From positions 248,001 through 312,000 of the forward strand of contig JAXGGA010000067.1 of NCBI GenBank assembly GCA_038373865.1: a stretch of DNA of 64,000 bases. Direction: 5' to 3'. The notes under the pieces are model-generated. The model saw nothing but the letters and a program-made list of their open reading frames with translations. It did not search any database and had not been told where the DNA came from. The number at the start of each line of letters is the position of its first letter. The stretch's first letter is position 1. This document shows positions 13,179 to 26,264 of this stretch, piece after piece. The translations under genes were made by a program, and so were the position numbers. This DNA is from Uloborus plumipes (lineage: Eukaryota; Arthropoda; Arachnida; Araneae; Uloboridae).

Positions 13179-14920
13179 GTCCGGATACCGTATGGCTCGA
13201 AGCAGAAGTCTCGAATCTGGATTGATCAGTCATGGTTTACCACACAATATTAGTTATAGCAATGCTTCAGACTCATCCTTAATGCTGTCATTTTTGCGAA
13301 TAAACAACGTCTATAAATATGCTAGTTACTGGTTTTTTAGCTAGTTGTAACTTCATTGCGAATTCATAATACCCATTGGAAATAAGCTTAGTTTAGAAAT
13401 CTTTCTACTATTCTTACGCGAAAGTTTGTATGGATGTATGTATGTATGGATTTATGGATGTGTATATGTTTGTTTCTCTTTCATGCAAAAACTACTGAAT
13501 GGATTTTAATGAAACTTTTATCATAATGTATCTTATACATCAGAATAACGCATAGGCTATAATTTATAACGATATTCGAAAAAGTTCGATTGGTAGCGTT
13601 TTTTTCATTCCAATTTAAGGTACATTTTTCGCATAAATCTGCGAAGGCTTCCAACAAACTAATTTAGTATTTATTGCATCATTTCCCTTTTTCGCATTAA
13701 ATGCTCAAGGTTTTTCTCAAGTCAAATCAAAAAGTAATTTTTTTTTCAGCTTCATGGTTCATATCCAGGCTTTTACATAGACATTGGAAACGCTCGCGCG
13801 CCCGCTCTCTAACGAGCTTTTATCATGATTTGTATTTTAAAACATTATGTAGTCTTGGTTGTAAGTGGAATATTTATCCTTACGCAATGTTTTTTTGTGT
13901 GTGTGTGTGTGTGTGTTTTGAAACGTGTCAAATATTATTTAATAGAATAAATTGTATTCCTCTATTAACACATTGTTCACTGAATCAATTATTCTTTCAA
14001 GTTCTGTAAATTTGTGTTTTAGAGTATCGGTAACGTAATCACTTGAAGAGATTGGCAACTAATAAACGGATTAGGTTCATTATTCTCCAATTTGATGGAG
14101 CTTCAAATACAAGTTAACGGCATTTCTTAAATTCGTTTGCGTTGATTGAGCACTTTCGCGGGATACTTACAATTGAGCAGTTACTTAGTATCCAATTGAA
14201 CAGGAATTTTACCAAATTTGTTGCAAGAAGATTTTAATAACTGAGATTATCGGCAATTTTTGCAACTTACACCAGTTTTCGTGCCAAAGAAGAATAATAA
14301 TTTACTTTTCACACGACGTAACCAAAATAACACGATTATTGTCTAATGTTTATCGACTGCGGCAAAATCTTAACCATCGATATACGTTGTTTATTTTCTG
14401 TACATCTTTAGCACAAAGGTATTTGTAAACTTCATCGAGATAATACTCCCACATTTGAAAAGTTCAGTTTTTTTTTCTTTTGTTGGCCGATTCCGTAAGT
14501 ATCAATTAAAACCCTTTTTAAAGTTATGCCAAAACGTAAAGTAAATCGCAGAATAAATTAATGAAACCCTTAAACAAGACTAAAGTTACCATTAATTCGC
14601 GTATTTGCACAAATAATTGTCAAATGTTCCAATTAATTTCGAAATCTTTTAGGACAAAAACTTGTATCATCATTTTATGGTCATCAATAGTATCACAGCA
14701 TTTGATGACTATTTTTCTGTAACAAAATCTAGTGACATAATAATGCTTACTGTATTTTCATAAAGTAAGGAGGGGAGCATAATTATCCTAGGTATAACAA
14801 AACAGTTACCGCATGTTTTGCGGTGTGTTTTGAGTTCTTAAAATTCAGGAACCAAAAGTGAGTATGCATTGTTTCTAAATATTATTACTCACCCAGGCAA
14901 CGCCGGTTATTTTTGCTAGT

Positions 14921-16762
14921 ATAATATATTTCTGAACTAAATAAAAAAAAATTAACATCTTAATGTTTCTTTGGATTTTGAAAAACTAGAAACTTGCATT
15001 CAGTAAAATTAAAACAGCATTAATGCGACGTTAACGCCTTAACCTTAAGGCTTCAACCTTAAGGCGAAATTAAACGAATAAATCTAAAAAGAGATGTTGA
15101 AGGGAGCTACAGCTGCTGCAAGTTCCCAATAAAAATTATGAAATACGAAAAAAAAGAAACATGGCTATTCTTTGTTTAAAGTGGCTGCAAACCAGAACAC
15201 GATCTCGAAAAAGTTCAAGCTTTAAACACCATGACACCTTTTTCAGACAACTTACAGGTTAAAAGTATCTTCAAGTGGTTGAATGTGCGTCCAATATAAC
15301 TGTAGAGCTGTCAGCAGAAAACTCGATTTTCTTTCCACATCTCGTTAAGTATCCAGTGATAGTTAAGAATATTGTGCCTAGATGTAACTGAAAGCAAATG
15401 GTTCAATTACTGGACGAACCGATATTTAATTGTAAAGTAAAACGTACAAATTGCCTAAACATTTCAAATTATAAAAAATACATTAAAATGTTCAATAAAA
15501 TGAGGCTATGGGTTTTTCAGTTGGTTTTATTGACTTTTAAACGTTGAATTGGTTTTAGAATCAGTGTTTATTTTACCCCATACAATGTGTTAAATAATCA
15601 TAATAACAAGCCTAAAGTACGCAGTGCTAAAACTTTTTTTCAAATTTAAAGTAAGAAAGTAAAAAATAGTTGCTACTTTCAGATATAATGTAATGTTAGT
15701 AACTGTCAACATTTTTATAGATCTTACGTGCTTTTAGAGATGTAGTTTAGCAAAGTTGAAAATAGCTAAATGCATGCCATTTTGTCCCGCTAAACCCTAT
15801 GTACTAAATGCTATCACGAGCTATCAATAGCAACTCTTACACCAATGTAATTTCTTTCACAGCACTACATGCCATTATAAGCCTTGCGGTCATTTGAGCA
15901 CCTTTCCAATTCTCGAAGGTAAAAAAACGGGGAAAAATCTATATATCTATGAACCCTTAAGAAAAGTTTGAAAAAAAATCGTAACTACTTTTTCCATCTG
16001 TCTTTCAGAAAGAAGTTGTGCCTTAAGTTCTTATCACTAGCTGTTATGGCTTTATTTTTTTTACTTGTTGTCAAGCTATTATAGTAAGTTTTTTTTGTGA
16101 GAAGTTCGAGAAGGAGTACTTGAGTAGGAAAGTTTGCTTCCAATGAAAAGCTAGAAAAAATTGCACTCCGGAAGCTAAGAGTATAATAAAAGAGATTTAC
16201 TTGGCAATTTATATAGTTACTAACCAACTTTCAAGTATTTTGCGAATAGTAAAATAACTCACATAATACTGTGGTATTCATGTGTATCGTTTAAACGTAC
16301 ATTTCTTCCTAAATGCCACGCCCTTAAGCATGTGCTAAGCTAAGTGTTCAACGAGTTTCGGCATTTTTTTTCCACGTTAAAGTGCTATAAAAAGTTGATC
16401 CGAAAAACTACAATAAGTATTGTTGTAAAAAGTTGAAACTTCATACACAGTTCTCAAAGAACATCAAGTTCAGTTTTAAACTTTTTCTTGTTTTAAGATA
16501 TAAACAAATATAAAAACTAACTATCTCCACATTACAGCCTTTAAAATTGTTACTGGAATAGTAAAAAGCAAAAACAAATAACTGAATGTATAATAAGAAA
16601 ATAGCACTTAGAGGTATTGTGGAAAAAGTCTTATATTAATTTAAAAACTAACGCGACATTCGAAACAGAAGATATCACATGGCTATCAATATCTTTGCGT
16701 TTACGTATCTTGTTAAATTATATTCCCATATGATGCAACGTTTTTACTTTCAAACAAACGTA
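14921..16762. other. AT-rich DNA without recognisable gene
   Basis: Nothing recognised apart from a small CCTTAAGG-rich direct repeat near 15040-15065. The 80-codon frame at 15985-16227 (minus) has no recognisable motif. Confidence 0.45.
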
Positions 16763-18167
16763 CACTGCTGGCCATCCAAATTGCAACACCAAGAACGACT
16801 AGAGATATCACAAAAAATTTATTTCGTAGATAGCATGTTGACCAAGTATCAAATGATTAAAGTTATAGACTTCTATGAAGTGACGTTCCTGCCAAAATCA
16901 GTTGTCAGAGAAGCCGCGATTGTTGCAGATCATCGCTGCCACACACCTCAACATTGATTCAAAGCGACTTTGGATGTGTTCTTGGGGTACAGCAGACCAA
17001 GCAGCTTCCACATGTTGCCAAAGTTGATGTGTTGTTGCAGCTGAGGATGTAATCTAGGTCAATCGTTAAGCAACCATGAACCACATGTTTTCCATCGGGA
17101 AAACATCCGGAGAGCGCGACGGCCAGGGAAGCAACTTAATCTGGCGATTTATGAAGAACCCTTGGACAATACGTGCCACGAGTTGTCGTGCATTATCGTG
17201 TTGAAATATGGCTGTGGGTAAGCCCTAAAGGACAACCGGCTCCAACTCCTCAGAAATGTAGCTCTGGCTATTTAAAGTACCGCCAATGCGTACTAGAGGA
17301 GTGCGAGAGTAATATCCAATATCGCTCCATACCATAATACCCGGTGCAGGACCAGGGCGGTGGTGCATAATGCAGCTGCTTAGCATCCTCTCTCCACGGT
17401 ATCTCCAGACTCAAATCCGACCTTCGTGGTGTTGCAGACAGAAGCCTGACTCGTAGGTAAAGACAATTTCATTCCAATCTGCCATCCACATCCTTCTTTC
17501 ATCGCACCATTGGCGGTGGAGAGGTCTGTAGTTCTGCGTTAAGGGTAGATGAAGCAATGGACATCTTCCAGACGGACCACTCTGCTGTAAACGGCGTCGA
17601 ATGGTACGTGCAGACACTGGATGATGCGTTACAGACGAAATGTGATGTGCTATGGTTCGTGATGTGACTGCGCGATCCGTCACTACCATGCGCACAATGA
17701 GCCTGTCATCACGTGAAGTGGTGACCAGAGGTGGATTTCATTCAACATGTCGGTCCTATGTACCCTACTGAATCCAACAATCACATATCCGCATTACAGT
17801 TGTTTGATTTCGGCGAACACGAGTGCCGATTTCTTCGAAAGATAACCCTTAATCTCGGTAGGCCACTATCCTTCCTCTGTCGAACTCGGATACTTGTTAA
17901 AAAGATGATCGGCGTTTCCTGCAATGCATAATTAATCAGTTTTTTTTTTTTTTTTTAACCACAAGAAAAACACAACTGGCGAACTTAAAATCGCCCAAAT
18001 CCCCAAACCTTAAATAACTTTCAAGGTGGCTCCACAGGTGCGTGTGATGTGCGTCTGTGCTTAAATTCTAATCATTTGCATATCTCATCTCCGCTAATGC
18101 ATGTTGTAAATTTCATATAATTTACACGCCTTCATTCACTGTGTTGCATTTACAGTGGCCAGCAGTG
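16763..18167 (-). mobile_element. Tc1-like DNA transposon, degenerate
   Basis: The element is 1405 bp and flanked by TA dinucleotides (16761-16762 and 18168-18169). The 27-bp inverted ends start CACTGCTGGCC (16763-16789 and 18141-18167), with an outer match of 11 bases, a mismatched middle and a shared GCAACAC inner part. Length, TA duplication and ends fit the Tc1/mariner superfamily. It encodes a dead transposase on the minus strand (separate entry). Confidence 0.93.
16898..17890 (-). pseudogene. Tc1-like transposase pseudogene
   Basis: The minus strand reads as a Tc1 family transposase across almost its full length. A paired N-terminal helix-turn-helix region begins SEFDRGRIV and continues through a TRVRRNQTTVMRICD segment. 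The second DNA-binding half lies around VTSRTIAHHI and VSARTIRRRL. The catalytic core follows. The first catalytic aspartate is lost: the usual TDES signature reads TYES. The second aspartate survives in FQHDNAR, and the third acidic site in SPDVFPMENMW. At least four in-frame stops lie in the first 65 codons, a frameshift follows the GRI just after the first motif (about 17411), and further stops occur downstream. The longest intact piece is 17411-17695. It cannot be active; similarity is to known Tc1 transposases and not to a host gene. Confidence 0.9.
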
Positions 18168-18629
18168 TAGAAGTACACTTTCAATGCTTCATTTTCGAGA
18201 ACAATACGTGGGTTAGTTATTATTAATACGTATTTAAATCATGGTTTAACAATAATTAAGTTTCCCAAGTGTATCCACATCTGTGTCGCTTATATAACAA
18301 AAAATGCATTCGTTGTCAGGATAATGGGAGAAGGGGGGAGAGCAGTGAATCTTTTATGTATTTAATCGCTTTTATACTATTTATAGTGCTTTCAAACCAA
18401 GCTGATTCGCACAATATAATAATAAGACTCTATTAGAAGAAGTAACAAAATTTGCTCATCCTGCAATTTTCACGTGCACAACGTAATTTAAAACCTTACT
18501 AACTTCCAGGGCAGCTAGATTAGTTTCATGTGGCATGTTGATGCATAATATCCCCCCGCCACCCAACTTTTACCTCATTCTGATGTGATATTATTTGATA
18601 TAATTCAATTTTCATTAGATTTTAAGACA

Positions 18630-19342
18630 TACTACGTACGTGGCCCACTAATGCCCAAGCAGCTAGCTGCGTAGCCCGGCGTTGCACGGGCGCTTCGCGC
18701 CTTTAAAGTAGTAAAGAATGTTTCAAAAAAAATACTCGCCGCCAAGTCGGCTCGCTAACAGGCGCTTCACGCTTTCACCTTTTTCCTGCATCAAAACAAT
18801 CATTCGAATTATTGAGATGCTTCACGTCTTCAAAATGGTGAGGAAAGTTACAGCAAGTTCTGCTCGCTCAAGGGAAAGAAGCAGACATAGATACTCAGTT
18901 TTTAATATAAGTAGATGGCTTTTCAACAAATGAATGTTTCAAAATATTACAAGTAGCTAGCGATAAAAATACTACGTAAGTGGCCCGCTTATGAGTTTCG
19001 TGTTTGATTTAGTTAAGCCTTCATTCAAAATTCTCATTATCATTGTTATTACTGTTTCATAGCAACCACGTTTTGCAACAATGGATTTCATATTTAATCA
19101 TTTATTAGGCTTAATCGCTTTAAATTTGACTACTTATTAATTGATATCTTCGCTAATTAAAATCGTATAATTATATAAATTGAAACTAATGAAGCCTGAA
19201 AAATTACCTATCTATCGGTACCTGGTTCGACTTTCAGTTCATTGGCGTTCAGGAGAAAGAAGCGTGACATAGAAAGATAGATAGAAAGATAGTTAGAAAG
19301 ATACTCAGTTTTTAATATAAGTAGATTCCGCAATTCCATCGT
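18630..19342. mobile_element. Helitron/Helentron-like repeat fragments
   Basis: Two copies of one 3'-end-like 26-base tail, ATACTCAG followed by TTTTTAATATAAGTAGAT, lie at 18891-18916 and 19301-19326. Upstream of the first is GCCCGGCGTTGCACGGGC (18676-18693), related to the ends of the 9823-14920 element. TACGTA(C/A)GTGGCCC occurs at 18635 and 18972. The segment 19020-19090 is the reverse complement of the CGTGGTTGCTATGAAACAG block found at 45250 and 47670. A GATA-type microsatellite lies at 19268-19300. The class is inferred from end motifs only. Confidence 0.5.
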
Positions 19343-19581
19343 TTAACCCGGTAGAAGGCGCGCACCTGTCAGTAACGAAATATCGCACAAGTTTATCTGA
19401 AATTTTCTACAAATTAGAAAATATTTGAATTACAAATGCTTATATAAGTGCATTCATTCTGTAAGAAATGCCAGATAGGATACTGAAAGGGCGATTGATT
19501 ACACATAAATATTTACCCTGCTGCAGGTGTTTGGATAAGAATAGATTGACGGTGTGCCCCGCGCGATCTCTCGCGGGTTAA
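19343..19581. mobile_element. piggyBac-like MITE (TTAA-flanked)
   Basis: A 231-bp core (19347-19577) lies between TTAA copies (19343-19346 and 19578-19581). The imperfect ends are CCCGGTAGAAGGCGCGC on the left and the complement of CCCGCGAGAGATCGCGCG on the right. No coding potential. Confidence 0.6.
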
Positions 19582-19980
19582 ATGTCAGCAATGCATTTTC
19601 TGAAGCATTTGCACAGACCGCTCGGCCATTTTACAAGCCCGATACCTCCTAATTTAGTAAAAAAAGGATTTTTATGAAAAGTGTGGTTTTTATTGCTCAA
19701 ACATTTGAAAAAAAAAAAAAAAAAAGTATTATTGTTCGAATTCGGTGTTAAGAACATGAAGGTAGAACTTTTCTTGTACCTTGTTGCAAGATTTATCATA
19801 TTAAGGATAATTTCTAATGTAATATGTGTAAATTTAGTACATAAGTTTTATATTGGTTTTTCATACATAAAAAATGTGCATATTTTTAAAGACTTCATTA
19901 AGAAAATTGAACAGTCAGAGGGTTAATGGGAGCTTTTTATATGAGCTGTAAGGGTGAGCGGAAGCTCATGTTAATCCATA

Positions 19981-20384
19981 CTGCAAAGAAAAAAAACTGT
20001 TGTTTTTACAGAAGAATACTGGCAGCAGAGGTTCTCTTTTAAAACTGTAAAAGCACAGTAATAAACTGTAAAAGAAGCTATTTTACAGTTCATTACCGTA
20101 AAGCAAGCCATTATACAGTTTATTACAGTAAAATTAGCAAAATTTTACCATAAATTTAGCTGTTTTATACTGTCAAATAACAGTATAATACTGGCAACAT
20201 TATTTCCAGTTTAAAACTTTAAAAAAGACTGTAATAAACTGAAACTAGCAATTTTACAGTTTATTACTGTAAACTAGCAATTTTCCAGTTCACTACTGTA
20301 AAATTAGCAATTTTAGAGTTTACTACTGTAAAATTATTTAGCTGTATTATACTGTAAGTACAATATCTATATTTTACAGTGCAT
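19981..20384. mobile_element. ACAGTAATAAACTGT word-repeat MITE, copy 1
   Basis: About 400 bp densely packed with the self-complementary phrases ACAGTAATAAACTGT and TTTTACAGTTTATTACTG in both orientations, together with AGTATAATACTGG. The ends are CTGCAAAG and a near complement, TTTACAGTGCA, next to TA. A second copy of the family lies at 61231-61536. There is no coding sequence; the repeats would give many alternative stem-loops in RNA. Confidence 0.7.
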
Positions 20385-22689
20385 ACTTGTTATAGGTACA
20401 GCTAGAAACGACATTGTTCGATGTCGTGACATGGAATGTTTTTAATGAACTTAAGTATATTGTCGTTTTATGTAGAACTTCCTATCTCGCCATTACAATA
20501 CAGTGAAAATCCGATTTTACGCCTCCCGATTCTACATTTTTCTTAAGTTTACGTTTTTTCAGCAAACCCTTCAGCAGGTGCTTTCGGTGTATTTTACGTG
20601 TTTTAAGCTTTTTCACTTAGTACATTGAGAAACGTAAAATCGGAGTTTCACTACAAGTAGGAAAGAATCTACCACAAACTTTATTAGATTTACATATTAA
20701 CTAATTAAAAATCATTAACGACTCTGATCATTCTGTATGAAATGAATTACTAATTTGTAACTGCTTGTCATTTCCAAAATTTTGTTTAAAGAATTCTACT
20801 ACTTTGAAAAACACATTTTACTTAATAATATATGAAACACAAAAGAAACCTAATTATTAGAAAATATTGTATGGAAATAATTATTTGAACTAATCATTTT
20901 ACAGCAAAGAATACATTTTTGTTAAATATTTTTAAATGAATTCTTTTACTTTAAGAAAATAAGAAAAAGTGCCAGCTTTTGTTTATGAAAAATGGCATAC
21001 ATTTATGCCTTTGTTACTGAAGAGCAACCTACATTGTTATCGAGATATTTTAAAATGAGATTCTAGATTTTATTATTCAAGCAAGAAATCAATAAATATT
21101 GCTGCATGTATTTAGAGATAAGAAGAAATTGGATTAGTTTCTTAGCATTCTTACGAAGAAGAATTGATTTTCCTAACACGTGAAAATATGTATTTTATCT
21201 CATTTCAAACTGTTTTTGAGCAAAAGTATATTTCAGCGTAATTTATTTTATATTTTGTAAACAAGCGTTTTTTAATAAGGTATAAAATCTTATATCTTAG
21301 GAGTAATTTACTTTAAAATGTTTCACCCACAGTTGCACAAAAAATGAACCAAGTAATTAATTACAAAACAATTAAAACACCCAGGCTAATTTCTATAAGA
21401 ATGCAGTTAATAAAGCGAAAATATTTGTTAAAGTACTGAAGTATTTCTTTAAAAGCTTTAAATCAAGTGTCTTGATCAAAGTTTTATAGATAAAATGTAA
21501 AAACTGTAAAAAGAAAGAAAAACAAGCAAGTATATCTGTTATCTAAGTACACTGAACATATTCAAACACCTTTTGAACACAGACAGTATTTCCGTTTTTT
21601 TAAATAAAGGCAGTAAAATAAAACATATTTTTGGCTTTAGTTGAACTTTTACATAATATAATTTTCAAAACATTTATTGATGTAAGCATATTTCTGAACA
21701 ATTTTAAGAACGTATATTTGAGAACATTTCTTCAACACTCACACTTGCACCTTCTTTAGGACTCTTAAGTCTACATTTTTGCTTCGCGTTTCAGTTCGTA
21801 AAGTTGTTTCTCACACACTTACTGGTGCAATATTTAAAATAGGAGAGTCCCTAGTTTTTAAAATATTAATTTATAAATAAAAATTTAAAAATTAACCAAT
21901 TGTTAATACTCCTGCTATAGCTTTCGAAAAAGTCCGATAGAGAACTGTGTAACTCGTACGTTTAAACTCATTTTTTTTAAATCTTTGCTGAAAACGAGAA
22001 ACTAAAAGGCATTTAGTATTACGGGGGCGTTGCTTTAACCAAAACAGAATTGCAGTTTTCAGGATTAACCATCCCTCTATTTCCAATATCTAACATTTAC
22101 CTCAAGGTTTCCCTAACTGTATGTTTTCTATTCTATTTTTCAAATGTGAATAGATAAGAATATGCATTTTTTTATAAAAATGTGTGTAAACAACAATACA
22201 GAGACACTATTCTATTCGGGATTTTGTGTTGCCTTCGCAAAGTACAGATATTTCTTTGAAAGCTCCATTATCGTTCTTTGCTAAAACTCGTTTTGAAAGT
22301 TATTCGAAAAAAAGTTTAATAGCTTTTCAGGCTAAAAGTTTCTTACTGGATTCAGAAAGAAAAAAAAAAGGAGAAAAAGTTAGTACATAAAAGATATGTT
22401 TTCTGATAACTTTTTGCACTATTCCGTATTTGTCTTACAGTTCTATGTTTTGTAATTTGTCATTCGTTATCATTTTGGAGGAAAATAAAGAGCATATTGT
22501 ATTTTTAAATAAATATTTCGGGTGTACGTTTAAGACTTCTAACAGTAAGCTCTCCCATTTTATATTTAGAGTTAAAATTGTAAATAAATTTTAGCTTACT
22601 GTTGACCGCAGAGGTACTCGCTACACAGCCACCGATCCGTCGAGAACCTGTTCTCGATCGGCGTAGTCCTTGTGTCCCGTAGTATGTTA
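20385..22689. other. AT-rich DNA without recognisable gene
   Basis: Nothing recognised. The 64-codon frame at 21892-22086 (minus) has no family resemblance I can name. Confidence 0.45.
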
Positions 22690-22860
22690 TCTCTATACTA
22701 ATAATAAAGCTGAAGGTTGGTCTGTCTTTCTTTCCTTCTGTCCTTCTTTCCTTCTGTCTGTCTGTTACGCGCGTAGCGCCAAAACCGTTCCGTCGATTTT
22801 CATGAAATTTGGCACAAAATTAGTTGAATTTTTAAACCAACTGAAGGATTCATAATTCTC
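22690..22860 (+). mobile_element. Interspersed repeat end (CTACTAATAATAAAGCTGAAGG type)
   Basis: CTATACTAATAATAAAGCTG is followed by a CTTTC/CTGTCTGT microsatellite, then GCGCGTAGCGCCAAAACCG and a 'cannot-be-coding' AT tail with ATGAAATTTGGCAC. The reverse complement of this organisation is found at 39990-40183. It resembles the terminal part of Helitron-like or other non-autonomous repeats seen in arthropods; the class is inferred. Confidence 0.55.
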
Positions 22861-25194
22861 TAAAATAAAAGTACTGAATTAAAATTATATTTGTGTGGAA
22901 TTTTTTTTTTTCGAACCACCTGAAGTGAGAACTCTTCTGGTGATTAAGACAACCTTTGGTTTTGATTGTCTAACGAAGCATTAAACCTTCTATTCCGTTA
23001 AAAGTTCCATTTTTGAAACCCGCAAAGTGCTCACTGACTAATCCCGCTATGGAAAGCCACCAAAAAAAATGCAGACGAAATTTTAGACTTGATTGTTCCT
23101 TGTGAATGGCACAGACATTAAAATTCAAAACGTAGTGACCAGTTGAGTGCAATAAAGTATACTGTAAAAAAATCGAAGCCCTTCCGGACAGCTAATGTGA
23201 CAAAGCTCTGTCAGCAACATAGCTGGTAAGAAACTGGAAATTTTCCGCTGAAAGTCAGTAACCTTCTGGAAACTAAATAGGAATCCTCCTGAAAAATTCA
23301 GAAACCTTCCCAATTAAAGCGAGCCACGTTTTTGGAATCGGTCAACAGTCTCTTGGCCAATACGCAAAGTTGTCAAATATTTCACTGCCGCCCTACTGTT
23401 CCCACGTGGCTTCTCTCACTTTATTTTCGCCCTTCTATTTATAAAAAGAATATTAAAGAAAAGCATCTTAACGTTTTGGAATGTTTGACAAAGTCAACGA
23501 AGTTCGCACAATGGCTCTAAAAGGCACTCCGGAAAAGGCTATCCATGATTATTTAAATGCCCAGAACTCTAGCTGAAAACGATGTATCAACTCGAGAGGA
23601 TTCCATTTTGAAGCATTTTGGTACATTATAACGGCAATTTAAACAAATGTCATCTAACAGATTTACTTTCCGTGAAGCCTGTTTAAACACTGCTAATCTT
23701 CAAAACATTTTAAATATTTTTGAACATTTTTCGAACACAGATACTTTTCCCCTTTTTTTAAAACACTCTGTAGCACCTTTTTTAAACACTTCTGAAAACC
23801 AATTGCAGAACACTTAGTTATATTTACATTTTAGACACTGACACATGTTCCTTCTTTTAGAACATTTTACAGGACCCTTTTGGAGACACTTTTTACGGTG
23901 CTTATAGAATACTCATTTAATTATACCAGCAGTTTTTGCCATTATTGTTACAGTAATCTCAAGTAGCGGTTGTCAACCACTGGCAACAAAGAACGGTCTT
24001 CGACAAAAAAATGGAAAAAAAAAAAAAATGGAAAAAAAAAAGCCTTTTAGACGTTATTTTGACAACAGCAATTCATTGAATAAAAATTTCTGGTATCACA
24101 TTGAGAGATTCTATTAACTCGTAGTTATAGAAAGCTTTTGAAATTACATTTGTATGATGAGATGATGATTGCTCAAGTGTGCCTAAATGTGTTTGCAAAA
24201 GCCTTCAAATGTGTGACTATTGTGGCTCGAAATGAGATCCCTAGTTTCAATGTAATACATCTCGAACAGAATACATTGAAACATACATCAGTAAGCATCT
24301 GTTTTTAAAGAGAACATTCAAAATACATTTTTGTGCACACTCAGGCAACTGGACCAATTTTTTTTCAAGTTTGAATTAGAGCAAACGTGTATTTAGTGTG
24401 TAGGGAAAATTTGCAGTGTAGTATATTTTTTTAATGTTTTACTGTAGTGACTTTATTGTGTGATTCTAATTCTGCTAGTTTAAGGATTTACTGGGATTAG
24501 ATGGTTAATTTATGTTGATAACTTACAATTAATTTTTTTACGGATTATTATCAAATGCAAGAGCAGGCTTTTTCGACGTTTATTTAGGTCTTCCTTTTTT
24601 TGAGTATATCTTCATAAAATGTTTATATATTTATTGACATTTATTTCTATTTTACTTTAAACGAAAAGAATCATAGCAACGAATTGCAATAATAGACTTT
24701 CAACTCACGAACTTTCAACTCCTAAACAGACTACAAATTTAGAAATCCCGTGGAATAAAAAATAATCCTCGGCATTTAAGAAGAACTTTGTTGGATAAAT
24801 CTTTTCTTTTTGCTGATATATTTTAAAAGCACGTGAAAAGCTTCCATAAAGAGGAAGTACATAAAAATGGCATTGCGTCCTATTACGTGAACGTGAAACT
24901 ATAGCGAAATGTGTTACTGCATTGTTAAGTAATACCGCATTTTCCCCATCGTCTCTCCAAGCTTATCGCTTGAAACAAGCACTTTGTAATAAAAATTAAA
25001 AAAAAAAAAAATATGTTTCCCTGCTTTTACATACTTAGGGTCAAAGAGTCGACTAAAATGTAATTTTCATTTGTGTATCCTACAACTCATATGGTTAAGG
25101 ACATAGTTATACTCTTAAGCGTAAAATGGAATTCAAGTATCTGACCAGAAAATCATATGATAGTGTAAGAATGAAAGAAAAAAAATCGAAGCAA
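22861..25194. other. AT-rich DNA with weak old repeats only
   Basis: No gene recognised. The stretch 23230-23345 is related to 2280-2350. The stretch 23690-23890 contains several AACACTTTT- and TTTTAAACAC-type strings resembling, inverted, 8040-8210. Frames of about 60 codons here are not supported. Confidence 0.45.
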
Positions 25195-25545
25195 TCGAAA
25201 AAGCATTCTAAAACATGTTTTTGTGAACTTAGGTATTATTGCCTCATAACCCCGTTATCGAAATAAGTGATCTTAAACTCTGCCGAAATGTTCAAGAAAA
25301 GAAGCAAAATTTGACGAGTTTTAGTGAGAAATTACATCTTTCACATGATTTTTAGATAATTTTATAGGCAGATGGTGAAATAATGTCATCAATATCTCGC
25401 TAACTCTTTCAGTTTGGCGCTTTTCTTAAAATTTAGTAATATTTTAAAACCCTATGTCTCGATAATGGGAGGACGACGGCAAATAATGTTTGCGTAAAAA
25501 GTATGTCTCCAGATAATCTTTCAAATTATACCCATTTTTACATTA
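25195..25545 (+). repeat. Diverged direct repeat flanking element B, left copy
   Basis: In diverged form this matches 27035-27370 in the same order and orientation. Shared blocks include TATCGAAATA versus CATCGAAATA, TTTCACATGATT, a TTGGC..CTTTTCTT.AAAATTT block, TCTCGATAA, and GGCAAATAAT versus GGCAAATATT. Element B sits between the two copies, so it probably inserted near the junction of an old tandem pair. Confidence 0.6.
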
Positions 25546-25872
25546 TTACATTAGTCGTGTACCTGGCGAAATTACACTGCAAATTATTAGGCACTTTTGG
25601 TAACGCTTTTGATAACAATTATGAAAACTGGCACCATGGCTCTTCTCTTACCATGAAATCATACAATAAAGTAGGGTGAAGTGGGGTAATTGTGTACCTG
25701 TTTTGACGAAATTCAACTTCTTCAGTCTCTGGTGGGGAGGGGGTTATTCAGAGTTTTATTTTTTTATATCATCTTTTAGCGGCGTTTCTCTAGATTACAA
25801 AGCACCCAAAGAATTTAAAAAAACTATTTTTTTTCATGGTTGTATTGCTATGTTTTTAAAACCACCTCCGAA

Positions 25873-25909
25873 GTACACATTTGCCCCACAAGTTGGGGCA
25901 AATGTGTAC
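25873..25909. repeat. Perfect 16-bp inverted repeat in element B
   Basis: GTACACATTTGCCCCA (25873-25888), a five-base CAAGT loop, then the exact complement (25894-25909). It is two copies of the element's word head to head. Confidence 0.9.
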
Positions 25910-26264
25910 GTCGCATGAAAATCCTATACAATTCAGTTGTTTTGCTGTTGGGCCAAATAAGTACAAAAGAGCAGTTAAGGACAAAAAATTCTGTATATGA
26001 TTTTTTTATTTCCGAATATTCCAGTGGAAGCTATGCACTTTTTTTGTTGCCCACCTTCTGTCCTCTCTTAATTGGCACAGTTTACAAAGGTGAAAACAAA
26101 GTACAAAGCATAGGAGTAAAAGGTAAAAAACGTCTTTAATAGAAAAATTGAAAAGAACATGCCAAAATTTGTATCTTGGAAGGTAAAAAAAAAAGAATTA
26201 TAGTGGCAAGTCCTGGCCAAAATGAGAACAGAAAATTTGAGTGAGACCTCCAGCAACTCTGCTA

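Larger units (their letters stand above)
9823..14920. mobile_element. Large interspersed element with inverted CCGGCGTTGCC ends
   Basis: The left end (9823-9849) reads ACTAGG, a short AT stretch, then CCCGGCGTTGCCCGG. The right end (14892-14920) is the approximate reverse complement, CC(A)GGCAACGCCGG, an AT stretch, then CTAGT. Internally, 13431-13470 has a TATG-rich microsatellite followed by a 'GCAAAAACTACTGAATGG' phrase. That organisation is familiar from arthropod Helitron/Helentron-type non-autonomous repeats, though the class is inferred. A (GT)n run lies at 13893-13916. Other elements are nested inside (11711-13178). No Rep/helicase or transposase frame is visible, so it is non-autonomous or decayed. 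Confidence 0.5.

Noticed and set aside
11685..13233. Several open frames of 116-135 codons on both strands
   Set aside because: They are translations of the 17-bp minisatellite in successive frames; all show the same repeated short peptide.
9823..14920. LTR retrotransposon interpretation
   Set aside because: The ends are inverted, not direct, repeats, and no reverse transcriptase, integrase or primer-binding site was seen.
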